A stretch of 64,000 nucleotides of DNA, taken from NCBI GenBank assembly GCA_014529385.2, contig CM043945.1:1540312-1604311 (forward strand), read 5' to 3'. Below the pieces are notes generated by a model. That model searched no databases, had not been told where the DNA came from, and was given only the letters and a program-made list of their open reading frames with translations. Shown here piece after piece: positions 44,160 through 54,515 of the stretch. The translations under genes were made by a program, and so were the position numbers. Numbering within the stretch: the first letter of the stretch is position 1; every line of letters begins with the position of its first letter. Origin of the DNA: Adiantum capillus-veneris. Lineage: Eukaryota > Streptophyta > Polypodiopsida > Polypodiales > Pteridaceae.

Positions 44160-44770
44160 ACTGAGCCTGTTGCTCAATAGCCTGCTATAGCAGAATAGGA
44201 GAGAGCTTTACTGGTGGAGAAGGTGATCTGGAAGATGTGGAACCGGATGGAGGAATGGGTGATGTCCTATGTGGAGGTATGGGTGATGAGGTTGATGGAC
44301 TTCTACTAGGTACCAAGGGTCGTCTTCTGTTGTAGTACTTCAGAGGGATCAGTAGTGTGCTTTGATGCTCAACTGACTGCCTTGTATGTGTCATGCAGTG
44401 ACCACCAATCCAACCTAACTTTGGGCAAGAAAACCTAGTTGAAGACAGGTCTAGACTCGGGCTGGACCGGGACAACGTGTATTGGTTGACGACAGGTCTA
44501 GACTCTGGTGCCTATCTAGACTCAGGTTGCACCAGGGACGAGGAGGGACTAGAGAAGGGACGAGGACTGATTGGACCAGGCTAGAGAGACTAGACCAATT
44601 GGACCAGTGCGAGATAGGACCAGACCAGATGGACCAGCCGAAATGGACCAGGGCGAGAGAGGAACAGACCACCACTAGGTTACACAGTGCCAGGCAAAGT
44701 AGGCGAATCTAGATAAACCCAACTAGCTTCAAGAGTTGCACTTCACAGAGAGTGAGACTTCAGTTGAGGT
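44160..44770. other. Element B leader with GACCAG-rich minisatellite
   Basis: Between gag and the primer site. 44500-44690 is rich in GGACCAG and CTAGA words in short irregular repeats. No ORF of note. Confidence 0.6.
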
Positions 44771-44786
44771 CCCACCGTGATCGCCA
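44771..44786 (-). other. Probable primer binding site of element B
   Basis: The minus strand reads TGGCGATCACGGTGGG, of the TGGCGCCGTTGCCGGG style seen in large plant gypsy elements, 3-13 nt inside the 5' LTR end depending on where the LTR ends. Confidence 0.5.
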
Positions 44787-44789
44787 AAA

Positions 44790-45355
44790 TGAGAGCACAT
44801 GTAGTGCAAATAGGGTGTCGTGCTCTCTACAGTGGGTGCTCCTCAGTGCAATGTGCGTGACAATCTCACTCAAAACAGGCTGAAAACAGGAAACAATAGA
44901 CAACAACGCTCACAGACACAACAACACAGCAACAGTAGACCACAACAAATGACTCGACTATCTCAAAGAATTGATACAGACTCTGGCGTGGCAACACACT
45001 CAGCTCCAGCCTAGGACTCTCAGGTACAATGGGGTGTCGAGGCTCAGATGTGCGGGGATGGTGAAGACGTGCTCTGTGTATAGACTCACTCTAAACGACT
45101 ACATAAAAGATAATGCTCCAAATGACCTCAAACAACTACTCATATGTACAACCATAGAGAGCCACCAACGGCTCATAAATGTCAGCCATCTAAGTCTATC
45201 CCGAAATTGAGTGGTGGTGACCTTGCCACGATGTCCACTAGGCCACCGTCCGTATCCTGCCAGGTGTCACTGTCCAGCCCAGAGAGTCCGTCCAGTGTGA
45301 ACCAGAGCCGACCACTGTACCAGCTGTACTAACTGTATGTCCTGTGAAAGTGACA
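44790..45355 (-). repeat. 5' LTR of element B
   Basis: Mate of 25469-26063. Right end AAGTGACA at 45355; left end is either TGAGAGC (44790) or TGTAGTG (44800). Confidence 0.85.
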
Positions 45356-45357
45356 TT

Positions 45358-45483
45358 GTAGCCTTGCTACAAGCAGAAAGAGATTATGGCCTAGGTTGAG
45401 GAGTTATTAGAGAAGGGGCTGATTCAGCCTAGTTCTTCACCCTTTTGCTCTCCAGTGCTCCTAGTGCAGAAGGAGGATGGATG
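45358..45483 (+). pseudogene. Element C continuation: start of RT
   Basis: Reads KQKEIMA, TAG (45392-45394), then [20 protein letters not shown] and LLVQKEDG, matching element A RT where the same codon is CAG. Together with 24149-25474 this shows that B inserted into C. It ends abruptly in LTR-like sequence. Confidence 0.85.
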
Positions 45484-45497
45484 TGGGAACCTGGGGC

Positions 45498-45626
45498 GGT
45501 AAGCGTTGGCTTTCACCCGATTGGTCGCTCAGTTGACTTCGCGGCAAAGTTGTGAAGTGTTCCCCTAGTCATACCGGAGATAATGACGCGAACACATTTC
45601 GTGGCCCAAAATAGCAGTTCCCTATA
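45498..45626 (-). repeat. LTR fragment (A/C type) with internal deletion
   Basis: Joins a piece matching 22709-22737 (GGCGGTA..GCTTTCACCCGA) directly to one matching 23740-23860 (GGTCGCTCAGTTGACTTCGC to ATAGCAGTTCCCT). Bounded on the right by the truncated hAT. Confidence 0.75.
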
Positions 45627-46191
45627 TTTCCTTGTATGCCTCATCCATGAAGTGGTGAAGAAGGCTTATGGTAGATCCCTCCATGTCGGTCATTCGGAGC
45701 ACTCTGTAGATGGGCAAGATGGCTACCACAAGACCCTTCACCTCTTCCCAAAATTCTTCTTTGAGGGAAAGCCGTTGGATGGCCTTTGCCTCTTGTGAGG
45801 TTGCCGAGTTCTCTCCTTCACACCATTGCTTGAACTCATCGGACACCATGGTTTTTTGCACTTTGTTTTGGACATTGTAGAGGCGCTCAAGAAGAAGCCA
45901 CATAGAGGCAAATCGTGTTGCCGAGGGTTTCTTCAACTCCTTGTCGGAGTACGTGCGAAAAATTGCAACTACCCTCACCTTAGCATTGATGAAGTTGATG
46001 ATAGTGAGGGCTTGGGTGAGAATGGCCTTCACCCATTCTAGTTCTCCTATGTCTTCCATGAGAAGATCGAGGCAATGGGAGGCACAAGGGGTCCATACAA
46101 TGTTCTTGTATTCGGCCTCAAGTAGTCGGTTCATGCTAGTGCAATTGGATGCATTATCGGTGATCACTTGCACCACATTTTCGGGCCCGAC
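45622..46191 (-). pseudogene. hAT transposase, second exon, truncated
   Basis: Starts after an AG acceptor at 46193-46192 with VGPENVVQVITDNASNC. It holds the catalytic-core-like TDNASNC, CASHCLDLLMEDIG and SATRFASMWLLLERL motifs of plant hAT transposases. Sequence ends at about 45627 in LTR-like DNA, so the C-terminal hAT dimerisation domain is missing and the enzyme is inactive. Confidence 0.88.
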
Positions 46192-46294
46192 CTACATTAA
46201 AGAGAGAAAAATTTAGAACACTTATCAAGAGGGCAAAAAGTAGTAAGTACATACTACACATTCCACAAGAAGAGGGAACAACTTAAACTCTTAC
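46192..46294 (-). other. Intron of the hAT transposase
   Basis: Donor AGAG|GTAAGA, acceptor TGTAG|GTCGG, 103 bp. Removing it joins the frames between ...EE and VGPENVV in frame. A short GT-AG spliceosomal intron supports a eukaryotic nuclear origin. Confidence 0.8.
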
Positions 46295-46915
46295 CTCTTC
46301 TATTGCCGCCTTGATGTGCTTGTAGATGAATTTTCCCGTGACCTTCTTGCCTCTTGCTCCCGCATCAACAGCTCTCAAGAAGTAGGTGCCAAGAGGGCAT
46401 GACACGAGTATGTTAATGATGCCCCTCTTCTTACGATCACTCCACCCATCGGAGAGAATGGAGCACCCATATTTTGCCCATCCGGCTCGCACGGGCTCAA
46501 GGGATTTGTCGATTCTTGTCCGCTCTTCGTCGAGCTTCTTGGTGCGCATGTCCGCATAGGATGGACCCGTCCACCCCTCACATGGACTGACGGCCGCAAT
46601 AGCTTTCACCATCCTCTTCCACCGCTCTAGTCGAAGGATGTTGAAAGCAAGATTACACTCAATGATGGTGCGTGCAATCTCAATGTCCGCAAGCCTTTGT
46701 CTCTCTTTGAGGAAAGACAATGGACCGGAGCTCAAACCCACCGATTGCGAGAGGAGAGGCTTGCCTTGCTTGCTTTGGAGGACGGCCACTAGCACTTGCC
46801 GATGCCTTCTTCTTATTAGTAGCCATTGAGCTTGCCGTCGCGTCACCGCTTGTAATGGAGGTAGAGGGAGAAGGGCCGCTTGTAGTTGTATCCTCCTCCG
46901 AGTTGGTAACATCAA
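46295..46915 (-). pseudogene. hAT transposase, first-exon part with DUF659-like region
   Basis: Frame reading RQRLADIEIARTIIECNLAFN, MRTKKLDEERTRID, then CSILSDGWSDRKKRGIINILV and KKVTGKFIYKHIKAAIEE, the DUF659 part of plant hAT-like transposases with the Asp of the DGWSD stretch. It continues from the 47198 frame through a frameshift near 46730 and ends at the intron donor 46295. The stretch upstream of about 46740 in this frame is out-of-frame shadow. Confidence 0.85.
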
Positions 46916-47198
46916 TGTCGGGCGCCACTATCTCCTCTTGGGCTCTCTTCATCCCCACCTTGTGCGTTTTCAAAGGGAGATACTTCTTCTTGCACTCTTC
47001 CAAAATGTCGTCGGGTATATTGGGACATGGACCGGCTTCACCTCCCATCTTCGTCAAGTGGATGATGAGTCGAGTGGAGGAGGAGGTCATGATCTTGGGA
47101 CAATACTTGCATGTCCACCTACAAATGTTTCGTTTGTCCCTCACTCTCTCATAGGAACGGCAATGCTTTTCAAAAGCTTCATGAAGAGGGGGAGGCAT
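46730..47198 (-). pseudogene. hAT transposase N-terminus with BED-type zinc finger
   Basis: Starts at ATG 47198 (MPPPLHEAFEKHC). BED finger: WTCKYCPKIMTSSSTRLIIHLTK, that is CxxC with a following H (near 47110-47040). Then a Lys-rich and Ser/Thr-rich linker (SGPSPSTSITS) with a basic stretch (NKKKASASASGRPPKQAR) that could be a nuclear signal. A frameshift near 46730 leads into the DUF659 part. Confidence 0.82.
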
Positions 47199-47209
47199 GA
47201 TAGAACACT

Positions 47210-47450
47210 TGAAAGTTGAGAGATTTAGAGCTTGAAAGTTGAAACTTGAGAGGGTTACGCAATGGAGAGCTTGAGATTTTTTGATGATGGAGAGAGGAGG
47301 TGTGAGAGAGGAAGACTCAAGAGGAAAGCTTCATGGAGGAATGGAGAGCTATGAGGGAGGAATGGAGAGCTTGAGAGCTATGGAGGAATGCTTCATGGAG
47401 GAATGGAGAGCTTGAGAGCTTGAGAATGACTCGTGAGCTTGAGCCTTGAG
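47210..47450. repeat. Minisatellite upstream of hAT transposase
   Basis: Imperfect repeats of ATGGAGGAATGGAGAGCTTG and GAGAGCTATG. Likely in the 5' leader or promoter of the transposase. Confidence 0.8.
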
Positions 47451-47513
47451 TTGGAACATAATGGAGAAGAAGAGAAAGAGGGCATCCTTATATAGATTTA
47501 GAGTGTAGACACT

Positions 47514-47516
<3 letters not shown>

Positions 47517-47570
<54 letters not shown>
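47517..47570. repeat. (GA)27 microsatellite
   Basis: Uninterrupted GA tract upstream of the hAT gene. Confidence 0.95.
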
Positions 47571-47572
<2 letters not shown>

Positions 47573-47921
47573 CCTAGGCCCTAATGGAAAGCAAAGGTAA
47601 AGGACCAAAGCAATGAGAGAGAGGGAGAGGGAGAGAGAGGAGCTAATGGAATCCAAAGCAATGTGAGAGGGAGAGAGAGAGAGAGGAGGCTCAAGGCATG
47701 TGGGAGGTGAGGGGGGGGGGATCCTATGCCAAAAAGTAACGTAAAATCCTCACAAACAAAAGCGCAGTCAACGGTTTTAAAACCGGTCAAACGGACTAAA
47801 AAGGGGCCAGACGGAACGTACGCCACTGCCGGACGGGACGAAACGGGACGTGACCGGACGGGATGTTACGTCCGACGGACGAGAACAACCGTGGTTTGCC
47901 CAAGAAAGCAAGATCACTGCA

Positions 47922-48620
47922 ATGGGAGATCATATGACGGCCCAAGACGAAGCACAATCACGAAACACACTTGAAGAGAGAGAACTGCAACCCTCAGTAA
48001 TAGAAGAACTAAACTCAATCAAAGAGCAAGTGCGAGCCATCAAAGAGGGGGAAGAGCAGCACAAAGAGATGACGACTTCCTGGGTGGACGTTGTTACAAA
48101 GACTCAACAGAAGGCAGATGAAGCCCAGAAATAGATTGAGGTGGTCGCCAAGAAAGGGAAAAGCAAGGAAACGTCGACACCCACCATTATCAACTTGACC
48201 CTAGAAGAGGAGCAAAGACGACGTGTGCGCTCTCTACATGTGAGAATTTGCGGTCTTAAAGACAAAGATAATGTAGACGAAGAGGTAAAAGAACTCATGG
48301 CTTTGATGGGGGTTCATGAGCCGATGCACTCAAGAGCTTGGAGAGTGGGCAACAAGAAAAATGGGAGCAATGGGGAAACCTCGAAAGAAAGGGCACTCAT
48401 CCTTCGTTTTCCCTCCATGGAAGCAAAGAAAGACTTTTTGAAGAAAAGACCAACTCTTAAAAAAACGGGTATCTTTCTCGGGGATGGCCTTACCCTCTCA
48501 CAGATCGCTCATATGCAGGAGGTAATGCCAGAGATTAGAGCGGCAAGGGAAAAAGGCAAGATTGCCTTTTACCGAGATGGAAGAGTGGTGATTGGAGCGA
48601 CGCTCCACATGACGGTGTGA
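47922..48620 (+). pseudogene. LINE1 ORF1 (RRM-like nucleic-acid-binding protein)
   Basis: ATG at 47922 (MGDHMTAQDEAQSRN). Residues ~20-70 form a Glu/Lys-rich coiled coil (SVIEELNSIKEQVRAIKEGE). A single TAG (48132-48134) interrupts the frame. The second part has VRICGLKD (RNP-like beta strand), RAWRVGNKK and ERALILRFPSMEAKKDFLKK, the pattern of the RRM-type core of L1-like ORF1 proteins. This would coat LINE RNA as a chaperone. ATG/GTG codons further upstream belong to the hAT terminus and were not used. Confidence 0.75.
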
Positions 48621-48639
48621 GGCCTATGGGACTGCACTC

Positions 48640-51600
48640 AAAGTTGCTACCTGGAATTGTAATGGATCTATGCGTCTTGATGTAGGTGCTTTTGAGGAGA
48701 GTTTTTCCGGGAGAGACATCATCTTCTACTCTGAGACGCATCAGGCCCCTGGGCAGTCTATGCCTCACATTAGTGGATACAGATGGGAGACAGCCTGTAG
48801 ACAGGAGACGCGACCGGAGCACAGAGGGCGAGGCTCGGGAGGAGTGGCAGTGTTATTCAGGGAGGAGCTGCAGCCATTGATACATATAGCTCGCAGGGAT
48901 GAGCAAGCTAGGTACATGTGGGTGAGATTGAGAGCAGAGACAGGCAGATATCTTTACATTGCTATTTGCTACTTTCCCCCGAGTACGTCAGTATATGCAC
49001 CACCTAAAGGACAATCCCCCTTTTCTATCTTGGACACGATGACATATGGGAGTTCTCTAGAGATGGTGACATTATCATTCTAGGGGACTTCAATGCTAGG
49101 ACTCCCCATCATCAGACAGTGTTTTATGATACCTCAGAGGAGATGCTGAGAGAGTTGGATGTGGTGGAGACAGGCCTATCTAGACTATCGCAGGATGGGG
49201 ACTATACTGAATATGGACGGCACTTGATAGACATGGGGACAGCACATGGATTGGCCATCTTGAATGGCCTACAGAGATTTCCTGCTGCGGGAGGTTTCAC
49301 ATGCTTTCCACACAAACACGGAGCCAGCACAGTGGATTATGTCATGGCACAGCCGAGCCTCATCTCTAGTATCCACGATCTCACTGTTGGGCCCAGACCT
49401 GTTGGGGTGGCAATGGATCATGCTCTTGTGTCGTTGACCATCTCTTTCCAGTTCAGTGTAGCACACAGGCCACAGGCAGCTGCCCCTACTCGCTACACCT
49501 TCACGCGGGAGACGGACTCTGTATACATAGATGGGATATACAGACGCTTGTGCACTGAGGAGCCTGGACGACCTCTGGAGGAGCTTACTACTATACTGAC
49601 ACAGACTTTACATGATGCAGCAGCAGAGGCATACCCACACACTTAGCCTGAGCAGAGACGCCGTTCTGAGAGCATGCCCCAGAACAGCTGGTATGATGCA
49701 GAATGCCGCGAGACTAGAGCTAGACTTCAAAGGGAGGTGCTTTTGGGAGACATCACTCACAGGCAGTCACAGATTGACTTCCGACGCCTAGTGCGGCGGA
49801 AGAAAAGGGCATTTTTGGCTCGACTAGAGCAGGATCTTTACCAGCTATTCTTGAGTCAGGACTCACCTGAGGCGTGGCGGCTCTTTCATGAGCAATCCCC
49901 CCCACCTGCCATTACCTCTACAGAGACATGGGGCCAGTACGCATCATCTTTGTACACAGTTTCTGGACAGCCGCCGCTCCCGCACCCCCCCGATCCATGC
50001 CCACACACATGTGCTTTTTTCACCGCTGAGATGGTGAGGAAGGCCATTGACAGGATGAGGACTGGGAGAGCATATGATCATGATGGCTTAGTGGCTGAGC
50101 ATTTCATGCATGCCAGAGATCTACTAGCAGAGCTTCTAGCAATTATGTTTAACCATGCCATGTGTGAGGGCTTACCTGATACTTGGAGCCTTTCTACGAT
50201 TGTACCCATCTTCAAGTCAGGAGACCCTATGGAGCTTGGGAATTATCGCACTATCATGATTGGACGCACATTGGCACGGTTGTACACATCCATTCTTGAG
50301 CAGCAGCTTAGTAGATGGGCAGAGAGGGAAGGGATACGTGCAGCTGGGCAGGTAGGTTTCAGGAGAGGCTTTTCTACTCTTGACCATATCTTGACACTCA
50401 GAGCCATCATTGAGGGGGGCAGATCACATGGGAGACGGATCTATTGTAGCTTTGTGGACTTCCGCAAAGCATTTGACACAGTACCCAGAGCTAGATTGAT
50501 GCGCAGATTACAGGAGATGGGAGTACCCACAGAGCTCATTTGGGGGATCATGGCATTGTACAGGTCAGTACTGGGGCATGTACGCACCTCAGAGGGTTTG
50601 TCCGCACCGGTTCACTCCACTATTGGTGTGAAGCAAGGCTGCCCGCTCTCTCCTACTCTATTTGGTATGTATGTGGATGAGGTTGCTGACTACATTGAGA
50701 GAGATGGTGATAGAGGTGCACAGCTCGCAGGGACATGGATTCCACTATTGCTCTATGCTGATGATATTGTGTTGATCTCCGACTCTCCAGAGGGGATGCA
50801 ACGTCACTTGGATGCTCTGCATAGATTTGCCCATGAAAGTGGTTTGTCTGTCAACCTTGGTAAAACCAAGGTCATGGTATTTAATACCACCCCATAGTGG
50901 ATCAGGAGGTCAGCACCCGCATTCACATACGGCCAGGAGACGGTGGAGTACACAGATGCTTACACTTCCCTTGGAGTGGTTTTTAGTGGACCAGCATTTT
51001 CACTGAGAGCAGCAGAGACTAGATTGACCAGAGCCCATGCAGCATTGGGCAGATTGGAGAGGATGTGTTCACAGGTTCAGTTTCACGAGCCTCGGACAAA
51101 GCTCTGGCTATTTGACACTTTAGTGGCGTCTGCATTGCTCTATGGAGCTGAGATATGGGGACCTTCATTGGATCATCACGGGAGGACAAGTCGCATTGAT
51201 GGGTGGGGGGACATGGAGAAGCCTTTGGTCTCTATGATCTCACGGCTCATTAGAGCCAAGGCTTCAGTACCACGTGCCATTATCCGAGCAGAGCTTGCTG
51301 CCCCCCCACTAGTGGTTGAGGCGCTTACCAGATCTGCCTCCTTCATACACCGCATGTGGGATCTTCCCAGAGACAGATATGCCCGCCTTGCACTTGAGTC
51401 CTCTCGACAGTTAGCCATGCAGGGAGATACAGCATGCTGGTATGGTGAAATGACATCATGGTTTCAGACGCATGGGTTCAGTATAGACAGATTGCCCCCC
51501 TTCCAGTACTCATTAGAGGCACCCTCTCTGACTCTTACACAGTCCGAGATCACCAAGCTCATCCAACAAGACCTGGCTCAGCTAGACATCAAGAAGACAT

Positions 51601-52295
51601 GGATACAACCAGCGCAGGAGCTGGGCACGAAGATGGCTTTCTACAGAGAGCATCTTCTCCAGCTTACAGAGGACGGTTTTGTGACGAGGCCCAGATATAT
51701 GGACACTCACTTGTCTCATGGGATACGATGTGCTATTGGCTAGATACGCACATCTTCACACCAGCTGTGGATCAAGACTGGGAGATACAGTGCATTACCA
51801 GCAGAGGCCAGGACATGCCCCCTGTGTGGTATGGAGCCAGAGATAGAGTTGCACTACACATGCCACTGCCCCGTCTACTACGAGATACGAGGCCGCTTCC
51901 ATTGCTTGTTCTGAGAGGGCTTTGGACCACTCTCCAGAGTCATGCAGTACGAGGATCAGAGATGCTTGGGTTTGTTTCTACTCGAGCTGCGCAGACACAG
52001 AGAGAGCTTGATGAGAGGAGAGGCTAGCCAGTCTCAGAGACACATCACAGACTTCTTTCGAGCAGACACTGGACACCCGGAGGAGTCATTACCACAGCAG
52101 AGCTCGTCGCCTCACACCAGAGGCACACTGATCGACCGGGCGACCGAGCTGGGGAGGTCCAGACGCCCACGACTGCGGAGGACTACACAGTATCGACGAA
52201 GGCTGCATCAAAGGCTTCGGATCACTTTGGCCCGACATGCACGACCCCCGGTCAGACTACTGACCGTGGAGGAGATTGATGAGATCTGCCAGTGA
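48640..52295 (+). pseudogene. LINE1 ORF2 (APE endonuclease, RT, zinc knuckle)
   Basis: Endonuclease starts with ATWNCNG (near 48645), then FYSETHQ and, after one frameshift near 49037, ILGDFNAR (near 49075) and GVAMDHALVSL. RT: LGNYRTIMIGRTLARLY, AAGQVGFRRGFSTLDHI, FVDFRKAFDTVPR, GVKQGCPLSPTLFG, and catalytic LLYADDIVLIS (near 50750). C-terminal knuckle CPLCGMEPEIELHYTCHC near 51815-51870 (C-x2-C-x8-H-x4-C). In-frame stops: TAG 49644, TAG 50895, TAG 51741, TGA 51912; terminal TGA 52293. All interrupting stops can be reached by one C-to-T change. Confidence 0.9.
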
Positions 52296-52481
52296 CCGAT
52301 GCTGGATCTTTTGTGATTTACCTATCCCAGCTAGCTGCTCTGCCAAATTCACACCTAGCAGTCCACGATTCCATAGTATATTTGTTTTGTCATTTTGTTA
52401 CTCAGACTTTGTATCAGATCCACCACATTGTAACTTTTTGGTCTCATAGGTCACTTTGGCCTTTTGAAGACGTTAATATAA

Positions 52482-52505
52482 CATTTCATTTCATTTCATT
52501 TTCTC
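52482..52505 (+). repeat. LINE1 3' pentanucleotide tail
   Basis: CATTT repeated about four times directly after ACGTTAATATAA. Such short tandem tails replace poly(A) in several LINE clades. Confidence 0.85.
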
Positions 52506-52511
52506 TCTTTC

Positions 52512-52530
52512 TGTGTGTGTGTGTGTGTGT
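52512..52530. repeat. (TG)n microsatellite next to LINE1 3' end
   Basis: Directly downstream of the LINE1 tail. Confidence 0.9.
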
Positions 52531-52582
52531 ATCTCTTGATAGTAGCAAGACTTAGGTGTGAAGGAAATACACAGAGTGCATG

Positions 52583-52584
<2 letters not shown>

Positions 52585-52636
<52 letters not shown>
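52585..52636. repeat. (CT)26 microsatellite
   Basis: Uninterrupted CT tract. Confidence 0.95.
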
Positions 52637-52639
<3 letters not shown>

Positions 52640-52779
52640 GGAAAAAGTCAGGGCTGTATATTACTGAGTACAAAATAATCCCAGCGGATGCCAAAATAGC
52701 CTATCACGTGGGGTGTACAAGCTGAATGAAAGGAGGAGAGCCACTATAGTGACTACTCGACTAGAACAATCTCATGGTG

Positions 52780-53165
52780 GTCGGTGTGAGGAGTGGAGGA
52801 GAAACCACTGAGGAGGGGCATAATGCCAAGTAATCTGACCACCTGTCAGTGTGAAGAAGAGTGGGGATCGTGCCCAACGCCGAAGGAAGGCAAATCGACG
52901 AGCCTCGGCTGCTCTAGATGTACCGGAGGATGAATCCCACTGCAAATCAGGGTGTGAATGGTGGTGTCCAGCCAAATGGCAGTGAGGATATCCTGAAGGA
53001 GCTGTGGAGCCGCACTAAGAATGTGAAGACAACAAGATCTCCAAATATTCCATAGTGTAATACTAGTGATGACTGAGAAAACTGCATCACGTGTCTGCGT
53101 ATCTCCCGGCCAAGCAATCTGTGGTAGCATAGCCAAAGTCCCTCATCGATAACCAGTCGAGGCAA
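52780..53165 (-). pseudogene. Possible C-terminal remnant of another LINE
   Basis: Overlapping minus-strand frames contain SITLWNIWRSCCLHI and DILTAIWLDT, reminiscent of the WxIWxxR stretch that follows the RT-associated zinc knuckle in plant LINE C-termini. Short and frameshifted; low confidence. Confidence 0.3.
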
Positions 53166-53237
53166 GCATGAAGGCTGGATCTGTGGCTGAGCCCTCGTAG
53201 AAAAGATGCGGGCCGGGCATCGACATCAACAATGAGA

Positions 53238-53345
<108 letters not shown>

Positions 53346-53536
53346 GCTGCTGCTGCGGCACGCTGGTGACTTGCACGCGCTGCTGCTGGGTCCAGTCCCT
53401 GGTCGTGTGCGTAAGCAGACCACTTGCCCCTTGTCGCGAATGTGAGCAGACCCAGCCCCTGGTCGCGACAGCTGGTCCTACTTGAGCTACAACCTACATG
53501 GGCTGTGGGCTATCGCGCCACCTGTTGGGGCTGCCC

Positions 53537-53540
<4 letters not shown>

Positions 53541-53569
<29 letters not shown>
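53541..53569. repeat. (TC)n microsatellite at the 5' edge of LINE2
   Basis: Directly before the probable LINE2 5' UTR. Confidence 0.9.
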
Positions 53570-53571
<2 letters not shown>

Positions 53572-53720
53572 ATTGGCTACCAGCACACCATGGCCACATG
53601 AATTCACTGTGAACCTGCGAATTTCCAGAAGCGGCCTCTCTGTCAGGTCCTCACCTACACGCACCATGGGACCCAAACCAATACAGCAAACAAACCCCCC
53701 CCCCCCCGAAACCGGACATC

Positions 53721-54515
53721 ATGGAAGGGAATACACCACCATGCTCATTACGAGACATATGGGGACTCATCTCCTCGATGCATACCACCATCATGAAGCA
53801 GAGCGATGAAATCAAATACCTAGCTCTAAAAAACCAAGAATTGGAACACAAGCTCCAAATGCAAGACCTACGAGTCCGTCACCAAGAGGAGAAGATGCAG
53901 TAGCTCCAAGGTGCTCTTGATAAGCACACAGCTACAATGCAAGACACGCTAGCCACACATGATGAAAAGATTGCATAAATGAATGTATCTGAAAATGTGG
54001 GCTCTTGGAAAGATGCATTGACAAACACACCAATGCCTCAGACTTCCTCAATGAAGAGAGACATGTATGCTAATGAGGATGACAAAGAATACACCAAACA
54101 AGAGAAAAGAAAAATGAACATCGTGATACGGGGCATCCCCGAATCCGACAACGAGAAGGTCATTACCTTGAACACCGACATCACGGAAATGATCTCCGTT
54201 AACTTCGGAATGCATGATGTGGTGGTATATGGTGCACATCGAGTAGGCAAGAAGAAACCCAAAGCAAATCGGGCAATCGTATGCACACTTCTGGATGCCC
54301 GCAAGAGGGCTATTATCCTCGAAAACGCCCGCATCTACTTAAAGGATAGCTCACTATACATCAGTGAAGATAGAACGCTGAACCAACAAAAGACCAAACG
54401 TGAAGCATACGAAGCTCGCATGAACAAAAAACAGCCCAAGCGGACACGAAAGGGGAAGAAAAAGAGGAAACAAAATGACAATGCGAGACCCATGGGTTCA
54501 CGGAACTACACGTGA
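53721..54515 (+). pseudogene. LINE2 ORF1 (coiled coil plus RRM-like core)
   Basis: One frame with TAG at 53901-53903 and TAA at 53976-53978. The N-terminal coiled coil (SDEIKYLALKNQELEHKLQM) is followed by MNIVIRGIPESDNEK (RRM beta-1), GAHRVGKKKPKANRAIV and RKRAIILENARIYL, then YISEDRTLNQQ and a Lys/Arg-rich end. This matches the RRM-type ORF1 of L1-like LINEs. It overlaps the start of ORF2 by a few bases. Confidence 0.78.

Larger units (their letters stand above)
25469..45355 (-). mobile_element. Large gypsy element B, hosting element A
   Basis: LTR to LTR span of 19.9 kb; about 11.3 kb once the 8.57-kb insertion A is discounted. Order on the minus strand: 5' LTR (45355-44790), primer site, leader, gag (44151), zinc knuckles, protease, RT, RNase H, integrase (to 38674, cut by A, resuming at 30100), G-rich minisatellite, accessory ORF (28084-26170), 3' LTR. 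The great length, multiple knuckles and 3' accessory ORF resemble the Tat-type plant gypsy group. It is inserted in element C between its protease and RT. All ORFs are broken. Confidence 0.8.
45627..47893 (-). mobile_element. hAT transposon, promoter-side end intact, other end lost
   Basis: Contains the transposase exons. The right terminus (minus strand CACGGTTGTTCTCG at 47893) resembles the terminus of the 748-bp element at 60786 (CAGGGTTGTCCACG). The subterminal 120 bp are rich in ACGGGACG and CGGACGG words, as hAT subterminal binding regions often are. The left end is truncated. Confidence 0.65.
47894..52505 (+). mobile_element. LINE1 (non-LTR retrotransposon)
   Basis: Two-ORF LINE: ORF1 47922-48620, ORF2 about 48640-52295, 3' UTR of about 175 bp, then ACGTTAATAT and a (CATTT)n tail near 52480-52503. 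The left limit is set by the adjoining hAT terminus, so part of the 5' UTR may be missing. Only one frameshift in ORF2 and five single-codon stops (four TAG, one TGA), so it is relatively young. Confidence 0.88.

Noticed and set aside
45358-45483. Independent plus-strand gene
   Set aside because: It is the continuation of element C RT displaced by element B, with a TAG at a codon that is CAG in element A.
47850-47921. Upstream start for LINE1 ORF1
   Set aside because: This stretch belongs to the hAT terminus and begins with GTG; the ATG at 47922 is the first start within LINE sequence.
48132-51914. RNA editing (U-to-C) as an explanation for TAG/TGA codons
   Set aside because: Such editing is known in fern and hornwort organelles, but these are nuclear transposons; C-to-T mutation is the simpler explanation.
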